A DNA stretch of 64,000 nucleotides from NCBI RefSeq assembly GCF_900093605.1, contig NZ_FLYE01000006.1, forward strand, positions 1 to 64,000. The letters run 5' to 3'. Below are positions 33,093 to 42,008 of the stretch, in pieces (the stretch's first letter is position 1; each line of letters opens with the position of its first letter). This DNA is from Candidatus Terasakiella magnetica. GTDB lineage: Bacteria > Pseudomonadota > Alphaproteobacteria > Rhodospirillales > Terasakiellaceae. The notes beneath the pieces were generated by a model, which saw nothing but the letters and a program-made list of their open reading frames with translations, had not been told where the DNA came from and searched no databases. The position numbers were made by a program, and so were the translations under genes.

Positions 33093-33129
33093 ATTAGCTC
33101 CTTTTATAAAATTTATGACAGGAGCTAAT
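33093..33129 (-). promoter_or_regulatory. Inverted repeat hiding the ribosome site of the gene at 32730
   Basis: On the minus strand ATTAGCTCCT and AGGAGCTAAT form a perfect 10-bp stem with a loop of 17 bases. The second arm contains the ribosome site and ends directly before the ATG, so the hairpin should limit translation unless melted. Confidence 0.65.
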
Positions 33130-33146
33130 GGTCTCAGAATTGGCTA

Positions 33147-34634
33147 TTAATCTTCAGGGGCAGATTGTGATTTTCTTTCCGACCACTTCTCAACCTTTTG
33201 ATTTAAAAAACTTCTTACATCTTCCGGGTATGATTCATTGGCCTTTATGTATTCTTCACGGGCTTTTTCTAGGTGTTTACGTTGCTTGTTTGAAAACTTG
33301 GTTTCGAAATGCACATTCAACCGAATTTGTTTTGAGTAGCTATCTTCAATCCGTGTCTCTTCAGCTACCTCACTTTCTGGTTTTATCTTTTTCAGCATTT
33401 CAGGTTTTTCCAGAGGTCGAGAACCGTTCCAAAGTTTGCTTAACTGCCAAAATTCAGGGTCGGATTGAAAATTATCGTCAAGCAAAGCTGATATGACTTT
33501 ATCTTCACAGTCACCGCTCAGGTGTTTCTTGAAGCTTTCATCATTTAATTGATGAACATCTGCTAAAGGCACTATTTTATATGGACTTGCGGGAACCTCC
33601 GATTGATGCATTGCATCAAAAGCACCTCTTTCTTCAGACATTTTTCGGATCTCTTCAGCTCTTGCCAAGAACTTAAATAAATCTTTCCCTGAAACTTTTT
33701 TACCTTTTCGGTTACCGTATACATCAAATATAGGTTTTCCATTTCGGTCGAAATAAGCTGCCCATAAGTGAGCAACATTCTGATATTTCCCCCGCAATTG
33801 CCTGAACGCCTTAACTGTTCTAGGAGGAGTATTTGTCAAAACCTTCCTAAGAGGCGACACCTCTTCTTCATCCAGTTTTTCGTCTTTGCTAAGCGTGACA
33901 TTTCCTAAAACCTTTGAGAGTTCATTCTCACTGAGTTTGCGACCCTTTTTCCGCTCGGCATTTTCAGCAGCCTTTTTCTTTTTAGCATGTAAAAGCCCTT
34001 TATTCTTTTGCTTATTGGTTTTTGTTATCTCTTTTTCCATCTCATACAAAGGGTTGTAAATTTCTAATGGCAAATAATACGGCAGCAGTCCAGGGCTTAT
34101 TCGCCCTTCATACCTATACTCATCATCATTCTTGGCTTCCAACAAACAGTACATAAACTCCAAAGACCGTGCTGCTAAATAACCATACCTGAAATAAGTT
34201 TCATTTTTGCTCATTACCTGAACATCTTCAGGTCTTTGGTCAAACGCTAACAGCTCGATATCTTCGCGGTTCAGTTTCATTGGCCATTTATTTTTAATGT
34301 TATGACCTAGATGGTCAGACCATTCATCAGCAAGCAGGTTTTCGCATAATGCTTTACGTTCAAATGACCGCAAAAATGCTTCTCTCTCAGCCTTGTCCTC
34401 GTCCTTTCTTGGAAAAAGCATATAAGCAAGAATCACGTTTGTTTTGCTGTAACCATATGATGAGACATCAGGTAAAAGAAAAATTGTATTTGTATCTCTA
34501 AGCTCGATTGGTTCCAAAGAAGTTTCATATTCAGATAGGCTCTCTTCTAGCTGTTCCTCAACAGTAATCTTACTTGCCCCTTTGAGTGCTTTGAATTTTT
34601 TGCCCCTTGATTTCTTTTTCTTTTCTTTAGCCAT
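33147..34634 (-). CDS. Hypothetical protein, Lys/Glu-rich (495 residues)
   Basis: A 495-residue protein that I do not recognise. It starts with a Lys-rich segment and has a charged helical middle (about 200-250, KKKKAAENAERKKGRK). The ordered N-terminal part (about 45-200) has SSYGYSKTNVILAYMLFP. Near residue 440 it has RLNVHFETKFSNKQRKHLEKA, which resembles the FSHKQKK segment of the accessory family. It precedes the hairpin-controlled gene at 32730 and may share a transcript with it. Confidence 0.6.
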   Translation of the reverse strand: MAKEKKKKSRGKKFKALKGASKITVEEQLEESLSEYETSLEPIELRDTNTIFLLPDVSSYGYSKTNVILAYMLFPRKDEDKAEREAFLRSFERKALCENLLADEWSDHLGHNIKNKWPMKLNREDIELLAFDQRPEDVQVMSKNETYFRYGYLAARSLEFMYCLLEAKNDDEYRYEGRISPGLLPYYLPLEIYNPLYEMEKEITKTNKQKNKGLLHAKKKKAAENAERKKGRKLSENELSKVLGNVTLSKDEKLDEEEVSPLRKVLTNTPPRTVKAFRQLRGKYQNVAHLWAAYFDRNGKPIFDVYGNRKGKKVSGKDLFKFLARAEEIRKMSEERGAFDAMHQSEVPASPYKIVPLADVHQLNDESFKKHLSGDCEDKVISALLDDNFQSDPEFWQLSKLWNGSRPLEKPEMLKKIKPESEVAEETRIEDSYSKQIRLNVHFETKFSNKQRKHLEKAREEYIKANESYPEDVRSFLNQKVEKWSERKSQSAPED

Positions 34635-34788
34635 TATATCCCCCTTAAAAAAATTACTAGAAAGATTAACGCTTCAAAAACATAGGTCAACTCGAGAATT
34701 GCATCATTTTCATACAGTTAGGAACAAAGTGTTCCACTATAAACGTGTGTTTATTATGGAACACCCTGTGTTTCTACCCTCTTGTCCA

Positions 34789-35697
34789 CTATTCAGCTGA
34801 AATTGCCATTTTAGGCATATGAAATGATGGAATTGCCTTCTGGGTTTCTTGGATCTGAACCAAATCTGCATTCCAGAAAATAAGTGCTGATGGGAATGGG
34901 GCAGAATTAGTCTGAGAACCAAATTTTAAACGACCGTGCAAAAACAGAATATCTGCTTTGCCTGCACAATTATTGTTCCACCATTTCGTATCTGTGCGAG
35001 CTGGCACCAAGCCGACCACTGTTTTAGCATCCCCCCTCTCAACACTATCAGCAGCTTTTTTCGTCCAGGAGGCAACATCTGAATAAGGAGGATTCATAAA
35101 GACAACACCGCACCATGGTAAAGACAGACCATCATTCTTCTGGGTGAAATATTTCTTGGCTTTAACAGGTGCTTTACCCTCGTCCCTTGTTGGTGAACAC
35201 GGGTCTAGGTCAAAGACACTATAAACAGAATATAAAACATCCAAGACATGTGGTGGTGTATACCACTCATCAGATGTGGATGTGTTGGCAGCGTTTTCAG
35301 TAAATCGTTTCTTTTTATCCTTTGGTTCAATCTTTGCCTTTACACCAAGCACATCAAATACCCTGGATAATGTGTCGACCCGACCAGTCGATTGACTTTC
35401 AAGTCTAATAATTGTCTGCCTTGCCACATCAACAGAACGTGCTAGTTCACTTTTGCTTAGTTGCTTCCGTTTTCTTAAATGTTCAATGCGTTGGCCAATG
35501 TTATTACCAGCAGGTAAACCTCGCCCAACAATTTCCAACCCCATTACGTCAAGAACTCGAACCAAACTTATCAAGTTTCCTTTACCTTGATGCAGACTTC
35601 TCAATGTATTTCTTGTCAAAGATGTATGCTGCCCTAACTCACTTATGTTGATTTTTCGTTCAGCAGCAAAATGAAGGAAACTTGTATCTAATGGCAT
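34789..35697 (-). CDS. Double HTH fused to phage-type N6-adenine methyltransferase
   Basis: A 302-residue protein. The first 120 residues hold two XRE-like HTH units (ISELGQHTSLTRNTLRSL and LSKSELARSVDVARQTIIRL). The C-terminal half (about 135-300) is a phage-type Dam N6-adenine methyltransferase, with DEWYTPPHVLDVL at its start, DLDPCSPTRDEG and the catalytic NPPYSD near residue 200. It could methylate element or host DNA, or protect the element from restriction. The HTH parts may give it a regulatory role. I know of HTH and Dam as neighbours; two HTH units in one chain with it are less usual. Confidence 0.85.
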   Translation of the reverse strand: MPLDTSFLHFAAERKINISELGQHTSLTRNTLRSLHQGKGNLISLVRVLDVMGLEIVGRGLPAGNNIGQRIEHLRKRKQLSKSELARSVDVARQTIIRLESQSTGRVDTLSRVFDVLGVKAKIEPKDKKKRFTENAANTSTSDEWYTPPHVLDVLYSVYSVFDLDPCSPTRDEGKAPVKAKKYFTQKNDGLSLPWCGVVFMNPPYSDVASWTKKAADSVERGDAKTVVGLVPARTDTKWWNNNCAGKADILFLHGRLKFGSQTNSAPFPSALIFWNADLVQIQETQKAIPSFHMPKMAISAE

Positions 35698-35775
35698 CTG
35701 TTACTATTTTTAACCAAACTTGATAATATTTGCAGGTCTATTGGTTAAAAAGTTATACAGTTAAAGCTACTAAAA

Positions 35776-38277
35776 TCAATCAGCTTGATATCTTTTTGAA
35801 TATAGTTGGTTTGCCAGTTCTAATATTCTCCGGCTATTGTGCAATTCAGAGACCCAAGAACTTGGGATACCGTCCATTCCATAAATAGCACCTGCTATTT
35901 GTCCAGTAACAGCACCAACCGTATCAGCATCATCACCTAGATTCACAGCAAGTAACAAAGCATCTTTGAAATTCTCGGTCTGCCAAACCGCCCACATTGC
36001 CGCTTCTAATGTTGAAACGACATATCCATCTGATTTGATTTCATCTCTGCTCTTATTCTTATAGTCCCCATTGATGAGATGAAAAAGCTCTTCAGGACAC
36101 CCCTCCACGTCAACAGCTTGCAGAGCTTTCTGCTTATTGCCAGTTTTTATCCCTTCGATAATAATTGCATTCAACATCCTGCAGGCAAAATTTGGAACAA
36201 AATGGTTATGGGTAAATTGCCCTTGTTCAACCGAAATGATGTCAGCCATATCAGCATTATTTTGTCCAAAAATTGAAACTGGAGATAAACGCATAATACT
36301 TCCATTTCCCCCAGCCCATTTCCCTGTAATCCCGCAATCAAGATTTTTGGTGCGGTTATAATTTGAAATTGCTCGAAGCGTTGTATCCCCAATATCAAAA
36401 CACCTTGGTAATGAGGAGTTATATCCATCATCAACCCAACGAATTAACTTTTCTCCAAACGAAAAAGCATCATATCCATTTTTCTCAATAAGCGTTTCAG
36501 CCAAACATAAAGCCATAGATGTATCATCTGTCCAAAACCCTGGCTCTAAACTATATGTCCCGCCAGCTGTATATCCTGAAACATGTTGATATGTATCCCG
36601 TCTCATAAATTGAATTGGAGCACCCAGTGCATCTCCAATTGCCAAGCCAACAAGAGCAGCAACTGAACGCTGTTCACCTCCTGAAATTTCCTCTGATAAT
36701 TTACTTTTTGACTTATTTAGTTGCTTGCAGACATCTACATATTGCGACAAAACACATTTAATTTCGTCGTTTAGATATTCCATAGTGATAAATGCAATAT
36801 CGTCAGGCACACCGAATAATGCTTCTGCAATGCTTCCTGCAATACATGCTATTGTATCGCTATCCCCACCAATTGAGATGGCATTTCGTATTGCATCCTC
36901 AAAGTCAGTTGCTTCCAATGCACAAATAATTGCTTGTGGGACACTACCAGCACAAGAGACATCAAACCTATAATCTGGTCTAATTTCATCTACAGTTTTA
37001 GAAAGGTCATATTGGAACCGTGAACTTATTTCAGAACGAATATCTTCAGACTTAGCATCGTGCAAGGCCATCCAAATAGCAACAGCAACCGCTTGAGCCC
37101 CTTTAATACCCTCAGGGTGATTGTGTGTCGCAGAACTAACATATTCAGCCAAATACAAGACATCATCAAAATCTTTCGCAAAATATGGAACTGGGCTAAC
37201 CCTCATAGCTGAACCATTCCCCCAGCTATCATATGGTCCCATACTTGGGTCGTTCGCCCACTTTTTGAACATCCCACCGTATCCAGAATGAGGATACTTC
37301 TTCACGTATTTTCGTAAGTAATCCGCTACATCGCCACCATTCATAAGACAATCCGCTATGGCAACTGTACATATAGTATCGTCAGTGAACCTGCACCCGT
37401 GACCAAACAAAGGAAAGTCTTTGCGTTTAGTTCCATAACCTTCATAGATTGAACCTACAACATCACCTGTTATTGCCCCAATAAGCCACGGACTAGTTTT
37501 TGTGCTTCCTTTATATTCATTATGAATTTTGGAATTCCCTACGGTTCTAACTTTGTCAGGTTTCAAACCGCCCCATAATGCACCCGCAAATGCACCACTA
37601 AGAACAGGTGAATAATTAGCGGAACCTGCAAAAGCTATAGAACGCTCTAATGCTTCATCGAAACTTTCAGATGTTCCGACAAAATGCAGAGCACTATGTA
37701 AAACTGACAGAGAAAATGCTGATTTATCAGCAGGTGGTCTATGCCAATTCACAATGGATTGCACAACATCTTCAGGCAAATCAGTGATGCAATTTTCAAT
37801 TACATTTTCCCATTTAACTCCTGTAGCCAGTAAACGAGCGATACGAACTGAAGCTACAGCAGAATAAGCTGCAATGTCACTTAGATGAGTAAGCTTTGCT
37901 TCCTGATAGGCAGCTTTCTCAAGTTGGTCAATATCGAGAAATGAAACGCCTGCAAGAACCACACTTCTATGGAGTGGGCCGCAGCCAGCTGTCATACCCT
38001 TTAAGCTTTCATCAATTTCAAAAACAGCCTGCGTTACAGGAGTTCCTTCAGAAATTTTGCAAAAAACACCCTCAGCAACTGGCCCTGTATCAAAACCCTT
38101 TTTATCCCACCAACTGACATAGCGATTAACTACATCATAAGCATCAAATCCTTGATGTTCATAGACACTGTCTAAAAGGATATTAGCTAAGCTGGAAGGC
38201 CCCCCAATCTTGTCACCAATTGATTGCCCTACAACAATGCTTTCATATTTATCTGATGAGGAATAAGCATCTGTCAT
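35776..38277 (-). CDS. Triple-domain ADP-ribosylglycohydrolase-like protein
   Basis: Start set at 38277, where AGAAAG precedes the ATG; a TTG 8 codons earlier is open. The 833-residue protein has three ADP-ribosylglycohydrolase (DraG/ARH) units. The first (about 10-245) is degenerate: it keeps IGDKIGG but lacks the FTDDT and GGDSDT metal motifs. The second (about 262-505) has FTDDTICT and GGDSDTIA, and the third (about 540-820) has FWTDDTSMA and GDDADTVG, so both are probably active. It should remove ADP-ribose from proteins or nucleic acids. It ends a minus-strand run with two unknown genes (overlap 38741). It could serve as an antitoxin or defence component. Confidence 0.9.
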   Translation of the reverse strand: MTDAYSSSDKYESIVVGQSIGDKIGGPSSLANILLDSVYEHQGFDAYDVVNRYVSWWDKKGFDTGPVAEGVFCKISEGTPVTQAVFEIDESLKGMTAGCGPLHRSVVLAGVSFLDIDQLEKAAYQEAKLTHLSDIAAYSAVASVRIARLLATGVKWENVIENCITDLPEDVVQSIVNWHRPPADKSAFSLSVLHSALHFVGTSESFDEALERSIAFAGSANYSPVLSGAFAGALWGGLKPDKVRTVGNSKIHNEYKGSTKTSPWLIGAITGDVVGSIYEGYGTKRKDFPLFGHGCRFTDDTICTVAIADCLMNGGDVADYLRKYVKKYPHSGYGGMFKKWANDPSMGPYDSWGNGSAMRVSPVPYFAKDFDDVLYLAEYVSSATHNHPEGIKGAQAVAVAIWMALHDAKSEDIRSEISSRFQYDLSKTVDEIRPDYRFDVSCAGSVPQAIICALEATDFEDAIRNAISIGGDSDTIACIAGSIAEALFGVPDDIAFITMEYLNDEIKCVLSQYVDVCKQLNKSKSKLSEEISGGEQRSVAALVGLAIGDALGAPIQFMRRDTYQHVSGYTAGGTYSLEPGFWTDDTSMALCLAETLIEKNGYDAFSFGEKLIRWVDDGYNSSLPRCFDIGDTTLRAISNYNRTKNLDCGITGKWAGGNGSIMRLSPVSIFGQNNADMADIISVEQGQFTHNHFVPNFACRMLNAIIIEGIKTGNKQKALQAVDVEGCPEELFHLINGDYKNKSRDEIKSDGYVVSTLEAAMWAVWQTENFKDALLLAVNLGDDADTVGAVTGQIAGAIYGMDGIPSSWVSELHNSRRILELANQLYSKRYQAD

Positions 38278-38279
38278 TT

Positions 38280-38741
38280 TTATTGTCTTTCTGATTTCCA
38301 AAAAGTTGGAATTGAAAACGCAATTTCATCATCATTCCCAATAAAACCTGATGGATTTTCAGACCGTCTTTGGTCATTTATTGGCAAAGATTTTGAGCAA
38401 GCATCATCCAAAGCTTCAGACTCTTCTGCAAATGGCCCAATATAACCAAACCCGCAGCCTGCAGGCTCATAATAAGTAAGCCAGTACCATCCAACTTCAT
38501 TTGGAAAGCCCGCACTAGAGGTCATATCCTCACGGACATACATAACTTGAAAGAAATCATAAAAATTATCTAAACCGTCAATCTCCACACGCTCACTTAG
38601 CGTGGGCAAACCATCCCTGGAAGAAGAGTAGTCGAGAGGCAAAGTTTTTGCCATTTCACGGATTGTTATCGGATTACCATCTTCATCAGAAAACAGGATT
38701 TCAAAATCATCTGATGTTTCCACAATGTCATCTCGATTCAT
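38280..38741 (-). CDS. Hypothetical protein next to the ADP-ribosylglycohydrolase
   Basis: A 153-residue acidic protein that I do not recognise. It has a NEVGWYWLTYYEPAGCGFGYIGPFA stretch in the middle that looks like a beta-rich core. Its start overlaps the stop of the gene at 38741 and its stop lies directly before the ADP-ribosylglycohydrolase start, so all three are one operon. A partner or substrate role for the hydrolase is an inference from position. Confidence 0.65.
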   Translation of the reverse strand: MNRDDIVETSDDFEILFSDEDGNPITIREMAKTLPLDYSSSRDGLPTLSERVEIDGLDNFYDFFQVMYVREDMTSSAGFPNEVGWYWLTYYEPAGCGFGYIGPFAEESEALDDACSKSLPINDQRRSENPSGFIGNDDEIAFSIPTFWKSERQ

Positions 38742-39277
38742 TATTCTTTCTCCATCTTTAAGCTAAATGCTCGCCTAACAAAATTAGCGATACTTGATGT
38801 TCTTTTTATTTCTGGTGGACCCTTTCTCAATTCCTCCATTTCCTTAGAACGGTCGATTACATCGTGAATGCGACCATTTTCAATATTCACGTCGAATACA
38901 GTTTGATAAGAAGAAGGAGCTTGGAAGCCCATATGAACATAAAGTTCATCAATAAAATCTTTTGCTAATCTGATTTGACCAGAAAAAGGAATGGTGACAT
39001 CAAGGTTTTCATAACTAGCCTGATATTCATCTTTCATTGGCTCAACATCACCAATTTTTACATAATTGCTATTTTTGTCTCTTAGAGTTAAACCCCGAAG
39101 TTTTAATGCGTCTTCAGTCAATTCGAAGGTACAATAGAACCCAGCATAACAAGCTGTATGTAGCATTTCAGGTATCATCCCATATTCACTTGGGTGAAAT
39201 AACTCAGGACCTTCAATGCCTATTAGGTCATAGAACTCACCATCATAAATTATTGTATTTGAAAACTGTGCAGTCAT
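38741..39277 (-). CDS. Hypothetical protein (178 residues)
   Basis: A 178-residue protein. The N-terminal part (LFHPSEYGMIPEMLHTACYAGFYCTFEL) resembles a widespread unknown family that I recall in enterobacteria and actinomycetes, with no known function. The C-terminal part has an acidic and a basic tail. It lies 9 bases downstream of the small exported protein and overlaps the next gene by one base, so it starts the operon that ends with the ADP-ribosylglycohydrolase. Confidence 0.65.
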   Translation of the reverse strand: MTAQFSNTIIYDGEFYDLIGIEGPELFHPSEYGMIPEMLHTACYAGFYCTFELTEDALKLRGLTLRDKNSNYVKIGDVEPMKDEYQASYENLDVTIPFSGQIRLAKDFIDELYVHMGFQAPSSYQTVFDVNIENGRIHDVIDRSKEMEELRKGPPEIKRTSSIANFVRRAFSLKMEKE

Positions 39278-39285
39278 AATCTCAT

Positions 39286-39591
39286 CTATTGCCCATTAAC
39301 AGTCCCATAGACTGAATCATATCCAGGAATTTCATAATCAAATCGATGCTGCCTAACTCTTCCAGGTGTCTCGACCCCAGAAGGAGTTTCTCTACCCAAA
39401 TATTCTCTTTGGGAACCGAAAGGTACATAGAAGCTATTTGCTTGAAGATTTCTCTGATGGTCATCATACCGCTCAGAACTAAGCCGTTGGCGATACTGCT
39501 CTGTTGTCTCAAGCAAACGTGACTGCGACATTGCTTTCAACGATTGAAGCACAACAAAAAATGTAAATAAGAAAATCAATGCCCTGTTCAT
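39286..39591 (-). CDS. Small exported protein
   Basis: A 101-residue protein with a signal peptide (hydrophobic residues about 3-18, ending LKAM). The rest is polar and rich in Arg, Gln and Tyr with no recognised fold. It has the candidate GTGAC-N7-GTCAC operator 44 bases upstream, so it may be the first gene of the run that leads to the ADP-ribosylglycohydrolase. A shorter overlapping frame at 39282-39512 is rejected. Confidence 0.6.
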   Translation of the reverse strand: MNRALIFLFTFFVVLQSLKAMSQSRLLETTEQYRQRLSSERYDDHQRNLQANSFYVPFGSQREYLGRETPSGVETPGRVRQHRFDYEIPGYDSVYGTVNGQ

Positions 39592-39634
39592 TTGCCTCTC
39601 CTGTGTTTCCTGTTTTTAGGTTTAACACTGGAAG

Positions 39635-39651
39635 GTGACAAAATAGGTCAC
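39635..39651. promoter_or_regulatory. GTGAC-N7-GTCAC operator, site a
   Basis: GTGAC, 7 bases, GTCAC: a perfect inverted repeat 44 bases upstream of the start at 39591. One of five such sites in the defence island. Confidence 0.75.
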
Positions 39652-39726
39652 TCAAAAATATTATGATGTCGCAACATGGTTTTTATGCACTAACCCTACA
39701 ACAATATTAAATCTGCTGGGATAATA

Positions 39727-40149
39727 CTATGCATGACCTTTCATCATTATCACTGATAAAGGTATTTTAGAGGGGATAGATTTAAGGTCAGTATTCCATA
39801 TTTCCATCAAATCCGCACATGTTTCATCAATCTCGCAATTCTTGGAAAGAGTAGAAAACAAAATATCACTCATGAAAATTGTAAGTGGTGCGTTATGAGA
39901 AAGTGCCGCCAAACAAACATTTGCCGCATACTTAACAACCGTAGTGCATGATTTCCTATTAGCAACGGAAAGTGCCATAAACATGAAACCTGCAATATCA
40001 TCCTCGGATAAATCACCATGAAGTGCATCTTCGATGGCATGATGTAAAATCATTAATCTTCGATCCATGCGGTCTGAAACACTCAGAAATGACAACGTAT
40101 TTAGAGCTACTTTGTATGAATAATTTTGAAGTTCGATTGATGCTACCAT
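39727..40149 (-). CDS. Hypothetical protein (140 residues)
   Basis: A 140-residue helical protein that I do not recognise. It has several Ala/Leu/Cys-rich helices (FMFMALSVANRKSCTTVVKYAANVCL) and two Met-rich stretches; Cys is frequent (about five residues). It has its own promoter region with operator site b 48 bases upstream. It stands alone between two larger runs. Confidence 0.6.
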   Translation of the reverse strand: MVASIELQNYSYKVALNTLSFLSVSDRMDRRLMILHHAIEDALHGDLSEDDIAGFMFMALSVANRKSCTTVVKYAANVCLAALSHNAPLTIFMSDILFSTLSKNCEIDETCADLMEIWNTDLKSIPSKIPLSVIMMKGHA

Positions 40150-40196
40150 TTCAACAACTCACAGCTAATATTTTAGTAACTGTGTAGCATCGAAAT

Positions 40197-40213
40197 ATGA
40201 CAAATAAGGTCAC
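40197..40213. promoter_or_regulatory. GTGAC-N7-GTCAC operator, site b
   Basis: ATGAC, 7 bases, GTCAC, 48 bases upstream of the start at 40149. One base of the left half differs from the consensus. Confidence 0.65.
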
Positions 40214-40217
40214 ATTC

Positions 40218-40703
40218 CTATTTATCTTCTGGCATAGGAATTCTAGCACTGAATAACCACGTTTGCCGTTGATCGGTTTTGTGCCTCAAAGGTTCATCAA
40301 TTCCTTCTGGCATTCCCTTATGGTTAGGGTCAGGCTTTAAAACTTCTCTTTTGATGGGTTTGACACCATTCAACCCAGTTGAAGGAACCATGACCTTGGA
40401 CTTTCCATTAGAAACCTGAAGACCCACTGCCATATATGTCAGGCGAATGACAGTATCTAGAGGCCATGTGGTGACGATTTTTGCCAATTTTACTCCATCG
40501 ACCTGACATCGCCATGTTTCCTTTCCTATTGCTTCAATCAAATGGTCAAACTTACTAAATTTTGATTCAGAAACTGATAATTGGCTGGAACCACGATAAA
40601 ACTCTAAATCGACATACAAAGGCTTCTTTCTTCGCTTATAGTTTGTATTTTTCAAAGCTTCGCTCAATAAGCCAGCTTTTACATCACAATATTGATCCGA
40701 CAT
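40218..40703 (-). CDS. Hypothetical protein (161 residues)
   Basis: A 161-residue basic protein that I do not recognise. It contains YRGSSQLSVSESKFSKFDHLI and EVLKPDPNHKGMPEGIDEPLRH, both without a known domain. Its start follows the stop of the gene at 40704 directly, so it is the last gene of the run that begins at 46098. Confidence 0.6.
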   Translation of the reverse strand: MSDQYCDVKAGLLSEALKNTNYKRRKKPLYVDLEFYRGSSQLSVSESKFSKFDHLIEAIGKETWRCQVDGVKLAKIVTTWPLDTVIRLTYMAVGLQVSNGKSKVMVPSTGLNGVKPIKREVLKPDPNHKGMPEGIDEPLRHKTDQRQTWLFSARIPMPEDK

Positions 40704-41111
40704 TTAATTCACCTTCTCATCACTGTCATCCATATAAGGGGATACATGTTCCAGCCCCCAGCCACAGAGTTCGGTTTCAAAGCTTGAAAATCCGAAATGA
40801 GCTGTATCCGACACGTTATCGACTTGGAATTCCGTTAAATTAGAAAAGCTTGAAGAATGCTTTGCTCCAATGTCCTCAGGCTCCCCAAATTTTTGAATTT
40901 CATCAGTATTTAGCTCAGCATCAAAATCATCTTCATCACCAGACAAACCGATCACTTGATTAAAGTAATTACTTCTATATTGGAAGTTCCCATCAAAGAT
41001 GACATATAAAAGGTGTTTACAACCTGGAAAATCTCGTGAGTGAGACGCTTTTCCACAAAACGGACAGTGTATAGGCTGTGCATACCACTGATTAAGTTCA
41101 ACTACATTCAT
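40704..41111 (-). CDS. Small protein with an N-terminal zinc-binding motif
   Basis: A 135-residue acidic protein. The first 40 residues have CPFCGKASHSRDFPGCKH, which would bind zinc; a CGWGLEH motif is near the end. The middle is acidic (GDEDDFDAELNTDE). It resembles short zinc-finger proteins found with nucleases, but I cannot name a family. It is cotranscribed with the DnaQ-like gene upstream and the unknown gene downstream. Confidence 0.65.
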   Translation of the reverse strand: MNVVELNQWYAQPIHCPFCGKASHSRDFPGCKHLLYVIFDGNFQYRSNYFNQVIGLSGDEDDFDAELNTDEIQKFGEPEDIGAKHSSSFSNLTEFQVDNVSDTAHFGFSSFETELCGWGLEHVSPYMDDSDEKVN

Positions 41112-41123
41112 TTAATACTCCAA

Positions 41124-42008
41124 TTACACGCGTACAGAATATCTATCGTAAGCCGTAATCTTGGTTGAAAAAACATCAACATCTCGCTGATAAATTTCTT
41201 CCTTTAGATAATTCTCTTCAGCATCCAATTCATCTTCTAAAACATCAATATACCAAGCTTTTGGTCGACCATCATTTCCAGGGTTCCATCTATAACCTCG
41301 ACCTTTCAATATATCTTTGAAGTCAAAAGGAGCATTCTCAGCCCAAATTCGATAAGTGGTTTTACGGGCATTTTCTAGTAATTTGAAGAAAGCCAGGCAT
41401 CCTGTAGCAGGTAGTTTTTTAGACAGGATTTCAATAGATGCCAAACAATCATCTGTTGCCCTGTGTGCATCAAAAAAGAACCCCATAGAGTTGGCAAGAT
41501 ATCCTAATTTGGCTCCATCATAGCCTTCTTCAGTCCAAGGCACTTCTTTAACCGAACACCCCCAAGCCTTCGTTTCAAAAACACCTGCAAAATTTTCAAG
41601 AAACTTGCGGTCAAATGAAGCATTGTGAGCAATTACCAAATTAACTGTAGAAGCAAATGCATTCACCTCATCGACATCTATACTCTGACCTTTAAGCATA
41701 TCATTTGTAATGCCTGTGATAGCCGTAATCTCTTCAGAGATTGGCTCAGACGGTTCTCTCAAACCTTGAAACGCCTCTTTTACTTCAAAGATACGACCAT
41801 CAACAGAATAGGTGAAAGGCACCATAGCGATTTCAATGATTTCATCTTTTAGATAGTCTAGGCCAGTTGTTTCAACATCAACAAACAGACCATTCCTAGT
41901 CTCCGTGCCATCATATGGATTTATAAACTGCTTAGGTGTTAGCTTGCGAAGAACTTTATATTGTCCCGTTTCTTCTAATGCTTTTGCCATTCCTTCATAG
42001 TCATTCAT
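41124..42008 (-). CDS. DnaQ-like 3'-5' exonuclease (DEDDh)
   Basis: A 294-residue protein with a DEDDh exonuclease core: motif I in NGLFVDVETTGLDYL (about 39-53), motif II in VIAHNASFDRKFLEN (about 130) and motif III in AHRATDDCLASIE (about 182). The C-terminal 90 residues (LKGRGYRWNPGNDGRPKAWYIDV) form a small extra domain common to this subfamily. It overlaps the end of the helicase/nuclease gene (ATGA), so both are made together and may process the same DNA or RNA. Confidence 0.9.
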   Translation of the reverse strand: MNDYEGMAKALEETGQYKVLRKLTPKQFINPYDGTETRNGLFVDVETTGLDYLKDEIIEIAMVPFTYSVDGRIFEVKEAFQGLREPSEPISEEITAITGITNDMLKGQSIDVDEVNAFASTVNLVIAHNASFDRKFLENFAGVFETKAWGCSVKEVPWTEEGYDGAKLGYLANSMGFFFDAHRATDDCLASIEILSKKLPATGCLAFFKLLENARKTTYRIWAENAPFDFKDILKGRGYRWNPGNDGRPKAWYIDVLEDELDAEENYLKEEIYQRDVDVFSTKITAYDRYSVRV

